Shown: positions 25,475-34,516 of the stretch, piece by piece
Position numbering within the stretch: position 1 is the stretch's first letter
How the letters are laid out: each line of letters opens with the position of its first letter
Assembly (NCBI GenBank): GCA_001914235.1
Contig: MQUF01000002.1
Span: forward strand, 62,001-126,000
DNA length: 64,000 nucleotides
Direction of reading: 5' to 3'
Source: Desulfobulbaceae bacterium DB1
GTDB taxonomy: Bacteria > Desulfobacterota > Desulfobulbia > Desulfobulbales > SURF-16
Translations under genes and position numbers: made by a program
Notes under the pieces: generated by a model
Seen by the model: only the letters and a program-made list of their open reading frames with translations
What the model was told of the DNA's origin: nothing
The model's database searches: none

Positions 25475-25771
25475 ATGAGCGAAAAGAAAAAGAGAAAGGT
25501 CCACACTCCGGAGTTCAAGGCAAAGGTTGGCTTGGAGGCACTGAGGGGGCAAAAAACAATCAATGAGATCGGGCAAGAGTATGGCGTCCATCCCATTACG
25601 GTTGGGCACTGGAAGAAAGAGATCCAGGAGCAAGCCAAGACCTTGTTTGAAGGCAAAAGAGGCCCCAAGCCGATTGCCGGGCACCAAGAGCCGGAGCTGC
25701 TGTTCAGTGAGATTGGAAAGCTGAAGGTAGAACTGGACTGGCTTAAAAAAAAGTCCGGGATCAGCCGGTAA
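25475..25771 (+). CDS. IS3-family transposase OrfA
   Basis: A 98-residue helix-turn-helix protein (HTPEFKAKVGLEAL, then INEIGQEYGVHPITVGHW) starting after AAGGAG. Near its end a run AAAAAAG (25747-25753) allows the -1 frameshift typical of IS3 elements; the orfB frame is open from just behind this site, so an OrfAB fusion can be made. Its stop overlaps the orfB ATG as TAATG. Confidence 0.9.
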   Translation: MSEKKKRKVHTPEFKAKVGLEALRGQKTINEIGQEYGVHPITVGHWKKEIQEQAKTLFEGKRGPKPIAGHQEPELLFSEIGKLKVELDWLKKKSGISR

Positions 25772-26724
25772 TGACACGACGAGGCTGGATAGCCAAAGAA
25801 GGGGTGATTTCCGTGAGTCGGCAATGCATTCTGGCCGGGGTCTCTCGTGCGACGCTTTACGCGCAGCAGAAGTCCAGGCCTGTCAAGGAGGATAGTCTGC
25901 TGTTCAGTCGTCTGATCGACGAGGAATACACCCGTCACCCGTTTTACGGCAGTCGCCGGATGGTGATCTTTCTCGAAACAGCAGGCTATGCCGTGAATCG
26001 AAAACGGATACAAGGTCTGATGCGGGGAATGGGCCTGGCAGGTATGGCGCCCGGGCCGAATACCAGTAAACCGTGTCCCGAGCACAAGGTGTATCCCTAT
26101 CTGCTGCGTGGTGTTCCAGTGGTCAGGCCAAACCAGGTGTGGAGCACGGATATCACCTACATCCGGCTGGCCCGCGGATTCACCTACCTGACAGCGGTCA
26201 TAGACTGGTACTCACGACGGGTATTGAGCTGGCAGATCAGCAACAGTATGGATGCAGCATTCTGTGTCGATTGCCTGGAGGAAGCCTTACGCACCTACGG
26301 CAAGCCGGAAATCTTCAACACGGACCAAGGCTCACAGTTCACCAGCGCCGCCTTTATCTCGGTGTTGAAACGGGAAGAAATAACCATCAGTATGGATGGG
26401 AGGGGTCGCGCCTTCGACAACATTTTCGTTGAGCGTCTCTGGCGTAATGTGAAATATGAAGATGTGTACCTGAAGGACTATACATCGATGGGTGACCTGG
26501 CTGCGGGCCTGAGCAAATATTTTGTCTTTTACAACACAGAGCGCCCTCATAAAGCGCTAGGGCAAAAGACGCCAGATGTTGCGTACCGGTTCGCAAAGCA
26601 CGGCGGGGCGTTGATCGTGGACAGATTCCCAGACAGAGAAAAGAAAACTGAACAGGCAGCACCAGAAAAGATCAAATCGGGACAGCGCCGTCCAGCTGTG
26701 GATGAAGTCAAATGTGCAGCTTAA
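25771..26724 (+). CDS. IS3-family transposase OrfB (DDE integrase core)
   Basis: A 317-residue protein with the IS3 catalytic triad: Asp in STDITYI, Asp in NTDQGSQF and Glu in FVERLW. HTH_21-like region HPFYGSRRMVIFLE near residue 50 and the IYRPHKAL-like element YNTERPHKALG near 255 are typical. The reading frame is intact, so the element may still be active with OrfA or as the frameshift fusion. Confidence 0.92.
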   Translation: MTRRGWIAKEGVISVSRQCILAGVSRATLYAQQKSRPVKEDSLLFSRLIDEEYTRHPFYGSRRMVIFLETAGYAVNRKRIQGLMRGMGLAGMAPGPNTSKPCPEHKVYPYLLRGVPVVRPNQVWSTDITYIRLARGFTYLTAVIDWYSRRVLSWQISNSMDAAFCVDCLEEALRTYGKPEIFNTDQGSQFTSAAFISVLKREEITISMDGRGRAFDNIFVERLWRNVKYEDVYLKDYTSMGDLAAGLSKYFVFYNTERPHKALGQKTPDVAYRFAKHGGALIVDRFPDREKKTEQAAPEKIKSGQRRPAVDEVKCAA

Positions 26725-26833
26725 ACTCTGTGTTTTTTTGTCTTGACTCAGGGGTCCACTTTACTGCATACAATTAAGGTGTCAGCTCAAGGGCAAAATA
26801 TCCGAAGAATTATCCTGTCTCAAGAAAACATAA

Positions 26834-26863
26834 TTGACTATGCTCCATGTCAAGTATATACTT
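26834..26863 (+). promoter_or_regulatory. Promoter with overlapping palindromic operator for the toxin-antitoxin pair
   Basis: TTGACT (26834-26839) and TATACT (26857-26862) are 17 bp apart, a strong housekeeping promoter. The perfect 12-bp palindrome AAGTATATACTT (26852-26863) covers the -10 box and is a likely operator for autorepression by the antitoxin-toxin complex. Confidence 0.65.
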
Positions 26864-26895
26864 TGAAATATAAACTTTACTATGGAGGGGTGATT

Positions 26896-27129
26896 ATGAG
26901 AGCAACCGCAAAAGACCTAAGATTCAATTCAAAAGAACTGATAGACTCCGTGAATAGGGGCGAGGAAGTTGTTATTACCTTCCGAGGAAAACCGTGCGCC
27001 AAACTTGTTCCCTACCAGGAAAGCAAAAGGCAAACAGAAAAAAATAAATTGTTCGGAATTTGGCAAGATAATGACATGGTAAAAAATGTGGATGAGTATG
27101 TAAGAAGTTTAAGGAAAGGAAGATTCTAA
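26896..27129 (+). CDS. Phd/YefM-type antitoxin
   Basis: A 77-residue antitoxin. TATGGAGGGG precedes the ATG at 26896; the frame is open upstream but only from the IS end. The N-terminal DNA-binding fold (ATAKDLRFNSKELIDSV, then EEVVITFRGKPCAKLVPY) is typical Phd/YefM, and the C-terminal basic helix (DEYVRSLRKGRF) should cover the toxin active site. Its TAA overlaps the toxin ATG. Expected to neutralise the PIN toxin and repress its own promoter. Confidence 0.88.
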   Translation: MRATAKDLRFNSKELIDSVNRGEEVVITFRGKPCAKLVPYQESKRQTEKNKLFGIWQDNDMVKNVDEYVRSLRKGRF

Positions 27130-27506
27130 TGGTTATCGATACTGACGTTCTAATTTGGTATATGCGAGGTAATGAAAAAGCATATCAGCTCATTGAAAAC
27201 TCAAACAATTTTTTCATATCTGTCATCACATATATGGAAGTCGTCCAAGGATTGAGAAATAAAAAAGAGTTAGTCCAACTCCGCAAAGCACTCCATGAAT
27301 GGAAAACACAAATTCTGTATGTGTCCGAAGAAGTATCTGCAAAAGCCATGTTCTATGTAGAGCAACATTTTCTCAGCCATTCCATGCAATTGGCAGATGC
27401 TTTAATTGGAGCTACGGCAATCGCATATGGCCTTCCTATTCTCACGGGAAACGACAAACACTATAAGGTAATGAAGGATCTTCAGATAAAGAAATTTGTG
27501 CCGTAG
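27129..27506 (+). CDS. PIN-domain toxin (VapC-like ribonuclease)
   Basis: A 125-residue PIN protein. Acidic metal ligands are in place: Asp in VIDTDVLIW, Glu in TYMEVVQG, Asp in QLADALIGA and Asp in GNDKHY. VapC toxins cleave tRNA or rRNA; the target is unknown here. It overlaps the antitoxin by one base. AT content is higher than in flanking core genes, consistent with transfer. Confidence 0.88.
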   Translation: MVIDTDVLIWYMRGNEKAYQLIENSNNFFISVITYMEVVQGLRNKKELVQLRKALHEWKTQILYVSEEVSAKAMFYVEQHFLSHSMQLADALIGATAIAYGLPILTGNDKHYKVMKDLQIKKFVP

Positions 27507-27585
27507 CAACATGGAACCTAAAATGAGCTAACGAATAGTAAGGACTCTAGCCGCGATAAAGATACGCATAAGGCGAGGGACAAAC

Positions 27586-27660
27586 ATGCAAACAATCAAA
27601 GCTTCGGATTTCAAGGCAAAATGCCTACATTTTATGGACGAGGTGAACCGGGCGGGCGGA
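27586..27660 (+). pseudogene. 5' remnant of a second Phd/YefM antitoxin
   Basis: Residues MQTIKASDFKAKCLHFMDEV match the start of Phd/YefM antitoxins, then the frame runs into the left end of the IS256-family element. A stretch after the element encodes the 3' part of a PIN toxin. The remaining antitoxin and the toxin 5' half are gone, so the insertion was accompanied or followed by a deletion. Confidence 0.7.
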
Positions 27661-28991
27661 GGGTGTAAATTAGTTTGTGTAAATGGCCATTCAGGGGTAG
27701 AGATACTCCTCCCCCTCTATAAGGAGACAAAATGGCCATTGAAAAAGAACTACTGGACCGGCTGCTTGCCGACTACAAAAAGCCCGAAGACCTGATTGGG
27801 GAAACCGGGTTACTCAAGCAACTCACCAAAGCCCTTTTGGAACGGGCTCTGGAAGCAGAGTTGACCGAACACTTGGGGCACGAAAAGCATGCCGCAATTG
27901 CTGCCAAGGGCGGCAACACCCGTAATGGAAAGTCGGCAAAAACCATTAAGGGCGAATTTGGCAAGCTACCGATCGAGGTACCACGCGATCGCGACAGCAG
28001 CTTCGAGCCGATTATCATTCCAAAAGGCCAGACCCGGTTCACCGGCTTTGACGACAAGATCATTTCCCTCTATGCCCGAGGGATGACCACCCGCGAGATT
28101 CAGGGGCATCTGGAAGAGATCTACGGCGTTGATGTCTCGCCCAGCCTGATTTCCGGTGTCACCGATGCCGTTGCGGATGAGGTTAAGATCTGGCAAGAGC
28201 CGACCTCTTGATGCCCTCTATCCCATCGTCTACATGGACGCCGTCCGAGTCAAGGTGAGGGATAACGGCCATGTCAGCAACAAAGCGGTCTACTTGGCCC
28301 TGGGCGTCACCATGGACGGCGTCAAGGAGGTGCTGGGTATGTGGGTGGCGGAAAACGAAGGTGCCAAATTCTGGTTACAAGTGGTAACCGAACTGAAAAA
28401 CCGTGGAGTCCAAGACATCTTCATTGCTTGCGTGGATGGCCTCAAGGGCTTCTTCCCCGAAGCCATCGAGACGGTCTTTCCTCGCACCCAGATCCAGCTC
28501 TGCATCGTTCACATGGTGCGCCATTCGCTCAAGTATGTCTCGTGGAAGCAGCGCAAAGAGGTAGCGGCTGACCTGAAAAGCATTTACCAGGCGCCGACCG
28601 CCGAACAGGCTGAAATGAATCTAACCGAATTCGAGGAGAGATGGAACGAAACCCATCCTTCCATTGGCCAGAGCTGGCGGCGAAACTGGGAGCGAATCAC
28701 CCCGTTTTTTTCCTATCCTGCGGAGATTCGCAAGGTAATTTATACGACCAACGCTATCGAATCGCTGAACATGTCGTTGCGCAAGGTCACCAAGAATCGG
28801 GGCTCATTCCCCAATGACGCGGCTATGCTGAAGCTACTTTACCTGGCGCTAAACAATATCGCAAAGAAATGGACTCTGCCGATCAGAGACTGGAAGGGCG
28901 CTCTCAATCGTTTTTCCATCCTGTTCGAAGATAGAATGCCTGTTTATTGAAAGGCGAAACCAAAACCATTTACACAAAATTCTTTACAGGC
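27661..28991 (+). mobile_element. IS256-family insertion sequence
   Basis: About 1.33 kb bounded by inverted ends that share TGTAAA and TTTGTGTAAATGG in register (left from 27661, right to 28991). It carries one frameshifted transposase gene. No clear 8-9 bp target duplication is visible, in line with a deletion of adjacent DNA. Exact ends may lie a few bases further out. Confidence 0.75.
27732..28950 (+). pseudogene. IS256-family (Mutator-type) transposase, frameshifted
   Basis: The first part, 27732-28211, encodes 159 residues (ALLERALEAELTEHLGH and RNGKSAKTIKGEFG are typical), and the frame then shifts near 28191-28200. The downstream frame continues with PIVYMDAVRVKVRDNG (first catalytic Asp), CVDGLKGF, the Cys/His-containing CIVHMVRHSLK and TTNAIESLN with the Glu. 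One extra base in TGGCAAGAGC relative to the expected reading explains the break. The element is therefore probably not autonomous unless this is a sequencing error. Confidence 0.85.
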
Positions 28992-29252
28992 TCGGCGGGG
29001 GGGAAACAACGGTTTATTCTCCGAACAGAACTCGACGTATGGCGTTTTGATCTTCTGCAAAACGGCTTGCTTGGGATCCCTTTACAAGGATCAACAGTTA
29101 TTCGTGCCGGTCAACTGCGGTCATTTCACGGTGATCCAGCCGACCGAATGATTGTCGCCACCGCCATTGATAATTCAGCCACACCTATAACGGCTGATGA
29201 AAAAATTCTCTCCTGGGGCCGCTTTCACCAAAAAATCGGCGCACGAGTATAA
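28992..29252 (+). pseudogene. 3' remnant of a PIN-domain toxin
   Basis: Downstream of the IS256 end the frame encodes the C-terminal half of a VapC-like protein: FHGDPADRMIVATAI (an Asp ligand) and PITADEKILSWG are diagnostic. The N-terminal half with the first catalytic Asp and Glu is missing, so it cannot be an active nuclease. It pairs with the antitoxin stub on the other side of the element. Confidence 0.75.
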
Positions 29253-29341
29253 AGCGAACAAATCTCTCTTTTTTTCTCGCATCTACAAAGAAAGCGCCTG
29301 TACACTCACGACTCAACCTATATCCCATGCCGTAATTTATT

Positions 29342-29686
29342 TCATTTCGAGACACCCACCTCCCTTAAAGTCGGAGGAGGCAATTTTACTAATGAATTCA
29401 TACCGGGAGCAAACTCAAAGAAAACATTATTGTCAGAATCTTCAGCAATATATCGGAGAGTCACGGGTTCACCGATCTGTACATCGACATTAAGCCCCTC
29501 TCGTGATGGCTTATAAATTACTCCATTATCCAGCTTCAGGGAATGATCCTCATATTTCTCGACAATATTCCCGGAGACAATTTCCGATTGAAGCGCCAGA
29601 GCCGACCAGCTCATGGAAGCCTGGAGACAGAATGCCACCCACAACAACAGGGAAACCACGACCGATTTTGTAATTCTACCCAGCAT
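29342..29686 (-). CDS. Small secreted protein downstream of pilY1
   Basis: A 114-residue protein with an N-terminal signal peptide (hydrophobic core about 8-24, cleavage near WSA-LA). The mature part (VSGNIVEKYEDHSLKLDNGVIYKPSREG) looks like a small beta-barrel domain. It is 75 bp past the pilY1 stop on the same strand and is the last gene of the minor pilin operon, so a role in pilus biogenesis or PilY1 function is likely by position. I recognise no named family. Confidence 0.65.
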   Translation of the reverse strand: MLGRITKSVVVSLLLWVAFCLQASMSWSALALQSEIVSGNIVEKYEDHSLKLDNGVIYKPSREGLNVDVQIGEPVTLRYIAEDSDNNVFFEFAPGMNSLVKLPPPTLREVGVSK

Positions 29687-29761
29687 GATTTTTCACCTCC
29701 AACGTATCATTTCCATTAACATTTTCAATCTGGACATCCCCAGCATGAACAGAAAGCAACA

Positions 29762-32700
29762 TTACGGCTGCATACTGTTACTGTCCCGCCAGTAATACAG
29801 TTCCAATCCCAATCCTGGTGTTTCTATTTCGTACGGGTTATCAGGATCAGGCCCTGGCCCGATGACTGCGCCACCCATACTGGCCATGGCTGCGGCATGG
29901 CCTCCGCTGGTAATGATGGTAAAACCGGATGGAATACCGTAGATGTTGGTAAATTTCTTGTAACGATCTGTAATATCAAGCTTATCGGAGTCAGGAAAAT
30001 TCAGATCATAGGCCGCGCTGGCATCAAGATAATTCAGCGCATAGACAAAACCATTGCCCTGCGGATTACAAGGATCACTGATTGAAGCCTGATACGACGT
30101 GAAATAGAGAGTCCCATAATAGAGAATCGCCTGGCTTAAAATCTGCTCACCCTGGTGATCATCATGACCACTGCTGGTTACCGCGTCAACAAATGTCGGA
30201 TAGGTCATATGTTGGCAAACCGTGCTGTCTCCCTGGTCTTCAAGCACAATGTACCAGCCCTTGGCATCATTCTCGTGCAAAGAGCCTGCTTCCATGGCCG
30301 GCGTGGTGCCGTACACGGCATCATCGGTCAGCAGCGATCTCAAGTATTTCTTCATATCACCGGAAGTATCCGTCGCGTCACAGAGTCCATCCAGTGCTCC
30401 AAGATAGCAATCTTTAATAATAGAATCCGTCCCAAGCTCATCACAGGTAAGATTCAGCAAATCATCCTCGACATACGGCGAAGAAGTCACTGGAACATCA
30501 GTTGTTCCAGACAAGGTGGCAGAAACCGACGAATCATCATAGACGGCATAAAAACGATTGCGTATCATCGTGTAGCGAGGATTTTCCCTATCCCCGGTCC
30601 CAAAGAAAAGTGAGGCCATAATTTTCGCGTCAAAGGCCACATCGGGAAAATAGTAATTGCCCGCTTCGAAATAATCTTTTGAACCGCCCCATGATATAGC
30701 GGGAGGATAAAATGCCTTGCGCCCCACATCCACCGTATCAATACCGCCCCCCATGGTTCCGCTGCCGCTCTTGCTGCCTGGATTGGCGCTGAAAATCTTA
30801 TCCACCAACCAGTTGGCGCTGGACACCTTATAAGTTCCGGCATATTCCACATCAAAGTCAAACCTTACCTTATAAAGATTGGCGTATATATCAATTGCAT
30901 AAAGAGACAATAAAACGTTGTCCTTTAATCCAGTTGTCGTCCCCCCCCCATCGCTGTATATGTATCGATCCGTGCCGGTAACAACGGTAGGGCTGGCCGG
31001 GAAAGAAAATTTCATATCAGGGAGTGTTTGCGTAACCCCTGTTGTGACTGAAGCAGCTCCGTAGGTAACGGAAAACGGAAGAATCTGCTCAGACGAGCCA
31101 TCCCCGAGCGTGACGTTGGTCACAGCGGCTGGATCATCAATATCCACCACAAAAACACCTCGGCCATGTTCATTCATTTGCGGATTATACGTATTGTAAA
31201 TGTCATCGTTATATACATCTTGAGCGGCGTTTGTTTTCGTCCACTCCTGATTATCCAGATTGCCTTGATCGGTGTACGGCGTTCCATTTAAATCAAGATC
31301 GTTAAACGGTTCAGGGAATAAATCCTCTTCCGGGTCATAACCACCAGAAAAAATGACAACATCCTTGAAAGACTTTTCCCCGTCAGCGGTAATGCCGACA
31401 GGAACACTCGCCACCTTGACCTCCGACCAAGACTGAGTAATTTCAGCATTGGTGTAATTCCAGGCCACTGTCCATTTCGAGGGATCAGCATCTGATATGT
31501 CAAGATTCCAGAAAGCCCCTCCCCCTCGTCTCTCACCGAAAATCAGATATTTCGGATTTTTATCCCGACGATACAGGGTGATGAGTCCGTCAATCGTGTC
31601 ATACATGTAATTTGCCTGCACATCTTTAAGCTTTGGCAAAATATCCTCAGGGATGAATGCAAAAACCTCGCGGCCTGTCTCATCATCAAAGGCATGAAGC
31701 ATTCCATCGTTACTCCCGACAACAATATACCGTTTTGTCAAGGGAAGAACGGGATCAGTCGTATCAAAATAATCAACCACTACGGGTCGCGAATGAATTA
31801 TTGATCCAAGCACCCAATCCCTCACCCCCAGGGGAACCCCTGTGACAGCGTCAGCATCGTATGTGTAACCATGAACAAAATTAATCAGCTTGTCTCGGGT
31901 GGCATTATCAGCCACACCAAGATCTGCAGCAGTGATACTTGTTGAGTCAAACTTGACCATTTCCTTGTCACCATCTCCGTCACCATCCTTCCATGTATAA
32001 ATGGGACGTGACCAATAGAGGCCGTTAGTGAAGAAATAATTGACATCCTCCAGAAGTACTTCACCAGCGCCATCCTCCTTGACATCGGACGCACCATAGT
32101 TGTCAGTGTCATTCACATCAAGATCATCACCCCAGAAAGCTGCGGTATTGTCCAAAAATTGTCCAGAGCTGTCTACGGCTTCCCTATTGGCATGATCATA
32201 AATCATGAAGAGTTCAGGCCGGTCTACCGAACCGTCACCAAGCTTGAATTTCTTAACGTTGCCAACCCAATAGGCGCTGTCCATTGGCAAAAAGAGCCCC
32301 ATATAGAGATCGTCACCACTTTGGATTTTGTTTACAGCATCAACCGAGACAACTGGAGCAGTAAATGAAACAGCCTCTGACATCATCAGGGCCAGGGAGT
32401 AAAAGGCGGCCACTAATTGCTCCTTGTTGTAAGCAACTATATATTCCCCCCCAGACTCCTCGGCCGCATCCCTGAGTAACGGATGTTTGGCGCCAAAGGC
32501 AATATGATGGGTCGTGACGTTCACATAGGAGTTAGCCGGATCAACGACTTCCGTCTTATCCATCCAGCTGTGGGTATACAGCCAATGGGCCACATCATCA
32601 TAATAGTCGGGTTTATTGCCGAGACCCTGGTATGGGTCTTGCGTCCACTCATCCTTGTCCCAGTCCGAAAAAGTTACCCCGCCAATACGACTCGGATCGT

Positions 32701-34276
32701 CATCATCAGACGGGAAGCCATCTGTCATGGAAATAATATAATTCTTACGGCACAACAGATTATCCAGTTCGTGTCTCTTGATATAGTACCCCTGTTCAAA
32801 AACATCCTGTAATGCTTCCATAAGCGGAGTTCCGCCCTCCGCTTTCACACCTTCTATGTGCTCAACAATCGCGGCACGATTTTCATCATCGTTAAGGTTC
32901 GGGTTAAGGGCCGATTCAATTTGCGCCCCGTCACCGTTTTTAAAGGCGGCAAATCCCCAGTTCAGCTTCCCCCTGAACTCTTCCACGACATAAACAAGCG
33001 TATCCTTGGCCACGTCCAACCGGCTCTGCATAACATAGGATCCACCCGCAGCCTCTTCATACACCACGCGTATCTTGTCAATGGTGTATCCTCTCCCGGT
33101 TGTGGAGTTATCTGATTTAAGTTTCAAGGCGACAGTGTCACCTGTGATCACCGGTGACCAACCGTCATTGGCGCTGATCGGCTTGTTGTCATTGTCATGC
33201 TGGGCAACAACATTGCCCGCCTGATCATAAATCTTCACATAATCTTTGGTGAACGTGGCCACATTATTATTTCTCTGCACATCAAAATCGGAGAAATGAA
33301 CCTGGATATACTTTGCGCCGGCATGAACAATGGTGCGTGCGGTATCTGTTTCGCTTAATTGGTTGAGGTAATTTACCGCACCCTCCGGATAATCAAGGAC
33401 ATGGCCGATCTCCGCCCAGGAATCCGGCGTAATCGGAAATGGCTCAAACGGCCAGGCAGGATCACCCTGAAAGGCGCCGGGAGGCTCAGGATTATTCGTG
33501 GTGTAATGCAGGTTGTACATGGCCTGCATATTGACCCAGTTCCCCGTAACAAAAAAATAAACATCAAGATCACCGGTTTCCACCTGATCAAGCGCGTTGA
33601 CCGCAACCCCTTCATAGCCGCTGAAGTAATAACCTGGGGCATTCAACAACCCATTGAAGCCACTATCGACAACAGAACCGTTATAAAGTGTGGCAAAGTC
33701 ATGCGCCTTGATGTCGAGTCCCAAAGGGAGACGGACATTATCAAGCCTGATATATCCATCAGCATCAACGGTAATTCTTCGCAGTCCAGTGCCATCGTCA
33801 GCCAGATTGCCGCTTGCATCAATAACCGTATGCGTATCAACAAGATTAGCCATAAACCACAAATAATCAGGATCTGCCGCGTCACCGGAAAAGGCAACAT
33901 CCTGCCCGTCAACAGTGGCTATGGTCGCACCTATTCGCCCTTTCCATAGATATATTTGTTTGGCCGGCTTGTGGTTCTGGTAAAAAAAACTGCTATTTGT
34001 AACGGTATCATAGATATAATCACCATAGTCACCTACCGGGCTATCTTTTAACGTAAAAAGATAGTCGAACATTTTTCCGTAATCAATGCTATGTTCATAC
34101 ACTCCGAAATTCATTGAACCGGAACTATCCATCAATACGTAACAGTTTTGCTTGACGTTTACCGAGTATATATCAGTATCTCTCGCGGTGGCGGACGTTG
34201 ACAAACAAAGCACCAGAGACAATAAAAGCGAGACCCGGATAGATTGTTCACGATTTTTCTTCATCGTCTCTTTCAT
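29762..34276 (-). CDS. pilY1: PilY1-type pilus tip adhesin
   Basis: A 1504-residue secreted protein with a signal peptide (about 13-31). A von Willebrand A domain begins with the MIDAS DSSGS (Asp50, Ser52, Ser54) and is split by a roughly 370-residue insertion before its next helix (SRLDVAKDTLVYVVEEF). The C-terminal part is the PilC/PilY1 beta-propeller, with VGSNDGMLHAFDDETG near residue 855, and many Asp/Asn-rich loops that may bind calcium. PilY1 caps pili, mediates adhesion and mechanosensing. AAAGGAGG precedes the ATG. It should follow pilX in the minor pilin operon but an IS91-family element separates them. Confidence 0.9.
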   Translation of the reverse strand: MKETMKKNREQSIRVSLLLSLVLCLSTSATARDTDIYSVNVKQNCYVLMDSSGSMNFGVYEHSIDYGKMFDYLFTLKDSPVGDYGDYIYDTVTNSSFFYQNHKPAKQIYLWKGRIGATIATVDGQDVAFSGDAADPDYLWFMANLVDTHTVIDASGNLADDGTGLRRITVDADGYIRLDNVRLPLGLDIKAHDFATLYNGSVVDSGFNGLLNAPGYYFSGYEGVAVNALDQVETGDLDVYFFVTGNWVNMQAMYNLHYTTNNPEPPGAFQGDPAWPFEPFPITPDSWAEIGHVLDYPEGAVNYLNQLSETDTARTIVHAGAKYIQVHFSDFDVQRNNNVATFTKDYVKIYDQAGNVVAQHDNDNKPISANDGWSPVITGDTVALKLKSDNSTTGRGYTIDKIRVVYEEAAGGSYVMQSRLDVAKDTLVYVVEEFRGKLNWGFAAFKNGDGAQIESALNPNLNDDENRAAIVEHIEGVKAEGGTPLMEALQDVFEQGYYIKRHELDNLLCRKNYIISMTDGFPSDDDDPSRIGGVTFSDWDKDEWTQDPYQGLGNKPDYYDDVAHWLYTHSWMDKTEVVDPANSYVNVTTHHIAFGAKHPLLRDAAEESGGEYIVAYNKEQLVAAFYSLALMMSEAVSFTAPVVSVDAVNKIQSGDDLYMGLFLPMDSAYWVGNVKKFKLGDGSVDRPELFMIYDHANREAVDSSGQFLDNTAAFWGDDLDVNDTDNYGASDVKEDGAGEVLLEDVNYFFTNGLYWSRPIYTWKDGDGDGDKEMVKFDSTSITAADLGVADNATRDKLINFVHGYTYDADAVTGVPLGVRDWVLGSIIHSRPVVVDYFDTTDPVLPLTKRYIVVGSNDGMLHAFDDETGREVFAFIPEDILPKLKDVQANYMYDTIDGLITLYRRDKNPKYLIFGERRGGGAFWNLDISDADPSKWTVAWNYTNAEITQSWSEVKVASVPVGITADGEKSFKDVVIFSGGYDPEEDLFPEPFNDLDLNGTPYTDQGNLDNQEWTKTNAAQDVYNDDIYNTYNPQMNEHGRGVFVVDIDDPAAVTNVTLGDGSSEQILPFSVTYGAASVTTGVTQTLPDMKFSFPASPTVVTGTDRYIYSDGGGTTTGLKDNVLLSLYAIDIYANLYKVRFDFDVEYAGTYKVSSANWLVDKIFSANPGSKSGSGTMGGGIDTVDVGRKAFYPPAISWGGSKDYFEAGNYYFPDVAFDAKIMASLFFGTGDRENPRYTMIRNRFYAVYDDSSVSATLSGTTDVPVTSSPYVEDDLLNLTCDELGTDSIIKDCYLGALDGLCDATDTSGDMKKYLRSLLTDDAVYGTTPAMEAGSLHENDAKGWYIVLEDQGDSTVCQHMTYPTFVDAVTSSGHDDHQGEQILSQAILYYGTLYFTSYQASISDPCNPQGNGFVYALNYLDASAAYDLNFPDSDKLDITDRYKKFTNIYGIPSGFTIITSGGHAAAMASMGGAVIGPGPDPDNPYEIETPGLGLELYYWRDSNSMQP

Positions 34277-34297
34277 AACAATGCCTCCTTTGAACTT

Positions 34298-34318
34298 ACA
34301 TGAAAAAAAATTTCATGT
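34298..34318. repeat. Stem-loop in the pilY1 leader
   Basis: ACATGAAA and TTTCATGT form an 8-bp stem with loop AAAAA, 22 bp upstream of the pilY1 ATG and before its ribosome binding site. It could affect translation or be an old intergenic terminator left beside the insertion. Confidence 0.4.
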
Positions 34319-34516
34319 TTGCACATGAACCGGTTGCGAATAACCCACGCAAACCCAGCCGACTCAGTTGGACGAAGCCGCTACGCGGCAGACGAGTCAC
34401 GAGCGAGCTTGTTTATCCATCATTAACATGTTGTAATCTCACGGCATACGGTAATAAGTAGAGAGTGGCGGAGCAAAGGCGAGGCCGCCGCATCAACTAT
34501 TACCAAGGAGGTTACA

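Larger units (their letters stand above)
25408..26765 (+). mobile_element. IS3-family insertion sequence
   Basis: Two overlapping transposase genes lie between imperfect inverted ends sharing AGTGGACCCC (left near 25408, right ending near 26765) with a second match block AGACA further in. Length about 1.36 kb is normal for the family. Exact termini are uncertain by 1-2 bp and I see no clear target duplication. It separates pilA and its control region from the toxin-antitoxin genes. Confidence 0.8.

Noticed and set aside
31543-34000. Several plus- and minus-strand open frames inside pilY1
   Set aside because: All are low-complexity shadows of the 1504-codon pilY1 frame without ribosome binding sites or domains.
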